Shown: piece by piece, positions 59,957-64,000 of the stretch
How positions within the stretch are numbered: the first letter of the stretch is position 1
How the letters are laid out: each line of letters starts with the position of its first letter
Origin: Flavobacteria bacterium RIFCSPLOWO2_12_FULL_35_11
Lineage (GTDB): Bacteria > Bacteroidota > Bacteroidia > Flavobacteriales > Flavobacteriaceae
Length of the DNA: 64,000 nt
NCBI GenBank assembly: GCA_001800975.1
Contig: MGWK01000009.1
Coordinates: forward strand, 112,049 to 176,048
Reading direction: 5' to 3'
Made by a program: the position numbers and the translations under genes
Notes under the pieces: generated by a model
Databases searched by the model: none
What the model was told of the DNA's origin: nothing
The model's input: only the letters and a program-made list of their open reading frames with translations

Positions 59957-60883
59957 TTATATTTTTGCTGATTTCCACTCCTTTTGCTCCTCATCGGTTA
60001 AAAAAGTCCAGGCTACAATTCGGGTAATTTTATTGCCTTGATGCATCGGAATGATTTTAATGTCGGTTGCATTTAATTTTTTGAGGGAATCGCACATGCC
60101 TTCCACATTTTCCTTTTTGGAAACCAAAGTACTGTACCAAAAACACTGCGTTTTAAACATAGAACTTTCGTACAAATACGTGTGTAGAAATGCTTTTTCA
60201 CCGCCTTTATACCACAATTCCTGCTGTTTTCCGCCAAAATTCCGCAAGTTGGAATCGTTTTCATTTCCCAATCCTATCAATTTTCTCGTGTTGGCTTGCA
60301 TCGCTTCTTCCTGCGAACCGTAAAACGGCGGATTGCACATTGCGGCCGAAAATTGATCGGCTTCATTCAAAATTCCTTTTAAAACTTGGGTTGAATGGGT
60401 TTGCTTCAATAATTTGATGGATTGATCCAATCCGTTCTTTTTGACGATTAATTCGGCAACTTCCAATGATTTCGAATCAATATCCGTTCCCGTAAACTGC
60501 CAGCCATATGCTACATTTCCCAAAAGCGGATAAATACAATTGGCGCCGGTTCCAATGTCCAGCACTTTTGCATTTTCAGAAATTCCGGAAGCTTTCAATA
60601 AATCATTTAAATAATGGATATAATCGACACGGCCGGGAATGGGCGGACATAAATTGTCATCAGGAAATTCCCAAAATTTCACCTTGTAGTCTTTAAACAA
60701 TAAGGCCGTATTCAAGCTTTTTACCGCTTTTTGGTTGGCAAAATCGATGGTTTCGGTTCCGTAAGCGTTCACAAACACAAATGCTTTCAATGGCGGAAAT
60801 GCTTCACACAATTCCGCAAAATTATAACCCTTGTTATGCTTGTTGTTTGGATGAAGTTCGCTTGGTTTTTTATTGGTTCCCAT
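59957..60883 (-). CDS. rlmF: 23S rRNA (adenine-1618-N6)-methyltransferase
   Basis: RlmF methylates A1618 of 23S rRNA. The 308-residue protein opens with KPSELHPNNKHNKGYNF, typical of RlmF. The SAM-binding motif follows in VLDIGTGANCIYPLLG and TGTDIDSKSLEVAE, and the N6-adenine catalytic motif NPPFYGS is present. Later sequence (GGKQQELWYKGGEKAFLHTYLYES) is conserved in the family. It is divergent from the DoxX-type operon. The family assignment is firm. Confidence 0.95.
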   Translation of the reverse strand: MGTNKKPSELHPNNKHNKGYNFAELCEAFPPLKAFVFVNAYGTETIDFANQKAVKSLNTALLFKDYKVKFWEFPDDNLCPPIPGRVDYIHYLNDLLKASGISENAKVLDIGTGANCIYPLLGNVAYGWQFTGTDIDSKSLEVAELIVKKNGLDQSIKLLKQTHSTQVLKGILNEADQFSAAMCNPPFYGSQEEAMQANTRKLIGLGNENDSNLRNFGGKQQELWYKGGEKAFLHTYLYESSMFKTQCFWYSTLVSKKENVEGMCDSLKKLNATDIKIIPMHQGNKITRIVAWTFLTDEEQKEWKSAKI

Positions 60884-60940
60884 AATTCCGGTATTTCTGC
60901 AAAAATAGCATTTTTTTAGGATTAACCATTTTACAAAACG

Positions 60941-60954
60941 AATGAACGTTCATT
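60941..60954. promoter_or_regulatory. Candidate TetR operator AATGAACGTTCATT
   Basis: A perfect 14-base palindrome 17 bases before the -7 box of the DoxX/TetR operon, in the divergent region with rlmF. The flanks continue the symmetry imperfectly (TTTACAAAA upstream, TTTTGTAAA downstream). The GAACGTTC core is typical of TetR-family operators, and a TetR gene is second in the operon. Confidence 0.6.
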
Positions 60955-60970
60955 TTGTAAATATTTTGTG

Positions 60971-60978
60971 TATCTTTG
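60971..60978 (+). promoter_or_regulatory. -7 promoter box of the DoxX/TetR redox operon
   Basis: TATCTTTG matches TAnnTTTG, 19 bases before the DoxX-type start codon. The TetR palindrome lies between the -7 box and its upstream region, a position where it would block polymerase. Confidence 0.6.
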
Positions 60979-60997
60979 CCAAATAAAACCGGTAATT

Positions 60998-61390
60998 ATG
61001 AATTCAACCTTCAATATTTGGTCCGTCTTAAAAATAGTTTTCGCCCTATTTATGGTTTATGCCGGAGTGCAACACTTTTTAAAACCCGATTTTTTTGTGC
61101 CGTATGTGCCAAAATTTTTGCCGTTCAAAATGGAAATTGTTTACGTTTCCGGCGTTTTTGAAGTCGTGTTTGGAGTGCTTTTGTTCTTTAAAAAATATGC
61201 CAAAATTGCGGCTACGGGAATTTTTGTTCTGTTGTTGCTTTTCTTGCCGATCCATCTTTGGGACGTAATTTCCGAAACACCTGTTATTGGCAGTAAAACA
61301 GCAGCTTGGATAAGGCTTCCAATTCAATTTTTATTGCTTTTCCTCATCTGGAAAATCAAAAATAATGCAGCAAAACCCTTAAAAAATTAA
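60998..61390 (+). CDS. DoxX-like membrane protein
   Basis: A 130-residue protein with four transmembrane helices of the DoxX/MauE group: IWSVLKIVFALFMVYAGVQHFL, VYVSGVFEVVFGVLLFF, IAATGIFVLLLLFLPIHLWDV and LPIQFLLLFLIWKI. Such proteins are linked to redox or thiosulfate metabolism in some organisms, but their exact role is often unknown. I start at MNSTFNIWS; ten upstream codons overlap the promoter. It begins the operon that encodes TetR, an NAD(P)-binding protein, a nitroreductase and an alcohol dehydrogenase. Confidence 0.85.
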   Translation: MNSTFNIWSVLKIVFALFMVYAGVQHFLKPDFFVPYVPKFLPFKMEIVYVSGVFEVVFGVLLFFKKYAKIAATGIFVLLLLFLPIHLWDVISETPVIGSKTAAWIRLPIQFLLLFLIWKIKNNAAKPLKN

Positions 61391-61392
61391 CG

Positions 61393-61974
61393 ATGGCAAA
61401 ACGCACAAAAAGTAACGAAAAACGAATTGCGCTGCTCAATGCAACGCTTCATTTGGTGAACAACAACGGTTTTCACGATGCGCCAATGTCGAAAATAGCA
61501 AAAATGGCAGGCGTTTCGCCGGCAACCATTTACATTTATTTTGAGAACAAACAGGATTTGATAAATCAATTGTATTTAGAAAATAAAACAAGTTTCAGCA
61601 TAGCTGCTTTTAAAGATTATTTACCCAATTTACCGGTAAAAAATGGCTTTGAAGTGATTTGGCGCAACATTGCAAACTTCAAACTGAATCAGGTTGAAGA
61701 AGCAAATTTTTTATCGCAATGCGACAATATAGCAACGATGATTGATGAAGAAAGCCGACAGGAAGGTTTAAAAAACTTGCAGCCTTTGCTCGATTTATGG
61801 GAACGCGGACAAAAAGACGGGATCATTAAAAATATTTCGCCCTATCTTTTGTATGCCTTCACCATTTATCCGCTGGCATTTTTAATGACGATGCAAAAAA
61901 GAAATGATTTTGAATTAACCGAAAACCAGCTGACCGATGCATTTGAATCGGCATGGAACGCAATTAAAATTTAA
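61393..61974 (+). CDS. TetR/AcrR-family repressor
   Basis: A 193-residue regulator. The HTH is standard: KRIALLNATLHLVNNNGFHDAPMSKIAKMAGVSPATIYIYFENKQDLI. The C-terminal domain is helical. It begins two bases after the DoxX-like gene and is followed after three bases by an NAD(P)-binding protein gene. The palindrome AATGAACGTTCATT upstream of the operon is its likely binding site. The inducer probably is an electrophile or aldehyde, given the enzymes encoded downstream, but this is an inference. Confidence 0.93.
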   Translation: MAKRTKSNEKRIALLNATLHLVNNNGFHDAPMSKIAKMAGVSPATIYIYFENKQDLINQLYLENKTSFSIAAFKDYLPNLPVKNGFEVIWRNIANFKLNQVEEANFLSQCDNIATMIDEESRQEGLKNLQPLLDLWERGQKDGIIKNISPYLLYAFTIYPLAFLMTMQKRNDFELTENQLTDAFESAWNAIKI

Positions 61975-61977
61975 ATT

Positions 61978-62652
61978 ATGGGAAAAACAGCCATTATTTT
62001 AGGCGCTTCGGGATTGACAGGGCAACAGCTGTTAGCAAAATTAATCGTCGATGATAGGTATGCCACCATCAAACTGTTTTCAAGAAATAAAACTGATAAC
62101 ACTTCATCAAAAGTGATAGAAATAGTTGGAGATATGTTGGCCTTGGAAAATTTTAAGGATGATTTTACCGCCGATGAAATATTTGTTTGCATTGGAACAA
62201 CGGCGAAAAAAACGCCTGACAAAACACAGTATAAAAACATTGATTTTGGCATTCCGGCAACAGCTGCAAAACTGGCAAAAGAAAATCACATTCCAACTTT
62301 TATTGTGGTTTCGGCTATGGGCGCCAACGCTAAAAGCAGCGTTTTTTACAACAAAACCAAAGGTGAAATGGAACAGGCAATTTTATCGGAAAAAATTAAA
62401 CACACCTACATTTTACGTCCGTCCATTATTGGCGGAAACAGACATGAAAACAGGCCGATGGAAAAAATTGGCATTGCCATCTTTAAATTGCTGCAACCAT
62501 TGATGGTTGGAAAATTAAAAAAATACCGACTCATAGAAGCCGAAAACATCGCAAAAGCAATGATATATCTGGCAAACGAGAAACCTGAACTTCAAATAAT
62601 TGAATCGGATAAAATTCAGGAAATGGCACTATTGCCGAATAAAAACAAATAA
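61978..62652 (+). CDS. NAD(P)-binding SDR-like oxidoreductase (HTATIP2-like)
   Basis: A 224-residue atypical short-chain dehydrogenase. The Rossmann motif is AIILGASGLTGQQLL, ICIGTTAKKTPDK marks the second strand region, VVSAMGANAKSSVFYNKTKGEMEQAIL contains the Tyr-x3-Lys-like pair, and YILRPSIIGGNRHENRP follows. The pattern fits the HTATIP2/oxidoreductase subgroup (NAD(P)H-binding protein). It is the third gene of the redox operon, between the TetR and nitroreductase genes. Its substrate is unknown. Confidence 0.85.
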   Translation: MGKTAIILGASGLTGQQLLAKLIVDDRYATIKLFSRNKTDNTSSKVIEIVGDMLALENFKDDFTADEIFVCIGTTAKKTPDKTQYKNIDFGIPATAAKLAKENHIPTFIVVSAMGANAKSSVFYNKTKGEMEQAILSEKIKHTYILRPSIIGGNRHENRPMEKIGIAIFKLLQPLMVGKLKKYRLIEAENIAKAMIYLANEKPELQIIESDKIQEMALLPNKNK

Positions 62653-62668
62653 ATTACAAACTAAAAAT

Positions 62669-63301
62669 ATGGAATTAATAGACAAATTAAATTGGCGGTA
62701 CGCCGCAAAGGCGATGAACGGAGAAAAAGTGCCTCAGGAAAAATTAGACAACATACTTGAAGCAGCAAGGTTGGCGCCAACCTCAAGCGGCTTGCAGCCT
62801 TTTGAAATTTTGGTGATCACAAACCCCGAGATTAAAGAACAAATTAAGGCCGTTGCCTGGAAACAATCTGTAGTGACAGACTGTTCGCATTTATTGGTTT
62901 TTGCCGCTTGGGACACGTATACGCCAGAGCGCATCAATAAAATGTTCGACTTGACAAATACCATTCGCGACAAAAAAAATGAAGGCTGGGAAAATTACCG
63001 TCAGCAATTATTAAGTATTTATCCGCAAAAAGATGCCGAAGAAAACTTCATACACACATCAAAACAAGCGTACATCGCTTTTGGAATTGCCATAGTTGCA
63101 GCAGCATTTCAAAAAGTTGACACCACCCCAATTGAAGGTTTTGATCCGGCCGCAGTGGACAAAATTTTGGGACTGCGGGAAAAAGGGCTCAGAAGTGTGG
63201 TTTTACTTCCTGTTGGCTATAGAAATGCCGATAAAGACTGGTTGGTAAATCTCACTAAAGTTAGAAAAAGCAAAGAAGATTTGGTAACCATCATCGACTA
63301 A
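62669..63301 (+). CDS. NAD(P)H-dependent nitroreductase (NfsB-like)
   Basis: A 210-residue FMN flavoprotein of the nitroreductase family. Typical landmarks are LNWRYAAKAMNGEKVPQEKLDNILEAARLAPTSSGLQPF at the N-terminus (with the FMN-binding Arg-Tyr and SSGLQ), HTSKQAYIAFGIAIVAAAFQ in the middle and VVLLPVGYRN near the end. I start at MELIDKLNW; the frame stays open for 23 codons upstream but overlaps the preceding gene. The family reduces nitro groups and quinones. It is the fourth gene of the TetR-controlled operon. Confidence 0.93.
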   Translation: MELIDKLNWRYAAKAMNGEKVPQEKLDNILEAARLAPTSSGLQPFEILVITNPEIKEQIKAVAWKQSVVTDCSHLLVFAAWDTYTPERINKMFDLTNTIRDKKNEGWENYRQQLLSIYPQKDAEENFIHTSKQAYIAFGIAIVAAAFQKVDTTPIEGFDPAAVDKILGLREKGLRSVVLLPVGYRNADKDWLVNLTKVRKSKEDLVTIID

Positions 63302-63333
63302 ATCAATTATAAATCATTTAAAAAATTAATAGT

Positions 63334-64000
63334 ATGAACAATTTTGATTTTCAAAATCCGACCAAAATATTATTTGGAAAAGGCCAAATAGCGAAGTTAT
63401 CAGAAGAAATTCCTGAAAACGCAAAAGTACTTTTGCTTTATGGCGGCGGAAGCATTAAAAACAACGGTGTTTACAACCAGGTGAAAGCTGCATTGACAAA
63501 TTTTGAAGTGTTGGAATTTGGCGGCATTCCTGCAAATCCGGAATATGCGGTTTTAATGGAAGCTTTAAAAGTTATTAAAAGCGAAAACATCACTTTTTTA
63601 TTGGCTGTTGGTGGCGGTTCGGTGATTGACGGTGTCAAATTTTTATCGGCAGCGGCAGTTTACGAAGGAGAAGATCCTTGGAATATTTTAAAAAACAGCG
63701 AACGAAGTTTGAAAGGAATGCCTTTTGGCTCGGTATTGACTTTACCTGCAACCGGCTCTGAAATGAATTCGGGCGCGGTGATTACCCGCAGGGAAACCAA
63801 AGAAAAATTGGTGATGGGCGGACCGGGATTGTTTCCTGTGTTTTCCGTTTTAGATCCGCAAGTGGTGCAGTCGATTCCCGAAAAACAAATTGCAAACGGA
63901 TTGGCTGATGCTTTTACGCATGTGATGGAGCAGTATTTGACCTATCCGACAGGCGCAATGTTGCAAGACAGGTTTGCGGAAAGTATTTTGCAAACGTTGA
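63334..64000 (+). CDS. Iron-containing alcohol dehydrogenase, 3' end outside the window
   Basis: The visible 222 residues match the group III, iron-dependent alcohol dehydrogenases of the BdhA/YqhD type. PTKILFGKGQI starts the domain, LLLYGGGSIKNNGVYNQV and LLAVGGGSVIDGVKFLSAA are the NADP-binding motifs, and LPATGSEMNSGAVITR precedes the metal site, of which GLADAFTHVMEQYL carries the Asp and first His. The gene is cut by the window edge. It is probably NADPH-dependent and acts on aldehydes, which fits the operon of stress-type redox enzymes. Confidence 0.93.
   Translation, partial: MNNFDFQNPTKILFGKGQIAKLSEEIPENAKVLLLYGGGSIKNNGVYNQVKAALTNFEVLEFGGIPANPEYAVLMEALKVIKSENITFLLAVGGGSVIDGVKFLSAAAVYEGEDPWNILKNSERSLKGMPFGSVLTLPATGSEMNSGAVITRRETKEKLVMGGPGLFPVFSVLDPQVVQSIPEKQIANGLADAFTHVMEQYLTYPTGAMLQDRFAESILQTL

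Overview
The window is a chromosomal segment of a member of the Bacteroidota, most likely Flavobacteriaceae. The signs are strong AT bias, A-rich leaders without Shine-Dalgarno sequences, many matches to the Bacteroidota -7 promoter box TAnnTTTG, lipoprotein signals of the 'SC' type, a three-gene sdhCAB of the cytochrome b558 type, a fused CcsBA cytochrome c assembly protein, and lineage markers such as an IPExxxVDY protein between rnc and pyk. No rRNA, tRNA, CRISPR array, prophage or intact insertion sequence was seen.

Layout. 0-3 kb: a transaminase/omega-amidase pair below an HTH/DUF2975 pair, and an overlooked 39-codon membrane peptide. 3-6.5 kb: sdhCAB. 6.6-15.7 kb: two large secreted Asp-box propeller proteins around three small envelope genes, separated by three copies of one 19-bp hairpin. 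16-22 kb: a frameshifted M28-PDZ peptidase, ccsBA and an Xaa-Pro aminopeptidase. 22-27 kb: aspartate kinase opposite an ACT-like protein, a hydrolase, a methyltransferase and thiL. 26.8-31.4 kb: Fe-S assembly genes (A-type carrier, sufB, a flavoprotein, sufC, sufD). 31.4-43.1 kb: a block that separates sufD from sufS. It holds a serine hydrolase, a TetR-controlled ABC-2 exporter resembling E. coli YbhGFSR, an OMPLA-like barrel protein and an ATP-cone/nuclease fusion. 43.2-52.8 kb: sufS, an M43 protease, a lipoprotein, a MITE-like element, a CDP-alcohol phosphatidyltransferase, rnhA-purN, and acpP-fabF-rnc-IPExxxVDY-pyk. 52.9-57.9 kb: DUF2891, a membrane M28 peptidase and a Tat-exported alkaline phosphatase. 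57.9-58.8 kb: a cluster of dispersed repeats around a small Zn-ribbon gene. 58.8-64 kb: a NUMOD4 protein, a tail-less ssb, rlmF and a TetR-regulated redox operon that runs off the window.

How the genes work together. The suf genes build Fe-S clusters that SdhB needs. sufS and the A-type carrier promoters share a palindrome-like element over the predicted transcription start, which may keep the two halves of the pathway co-regulated despite the intervening block. The exporter operon encodes two ABC ATPases whose motif defects complement each other, which predicts a heterodimer with one good ATP site. The most interesting items for follow-up are this split asymmetric ATPase pair, the ATP-cone/PD-(D/E)xK fusion, the OMPLA-like protein, the shared suf palindrome and the MITE inserted between a promoter and its gene.
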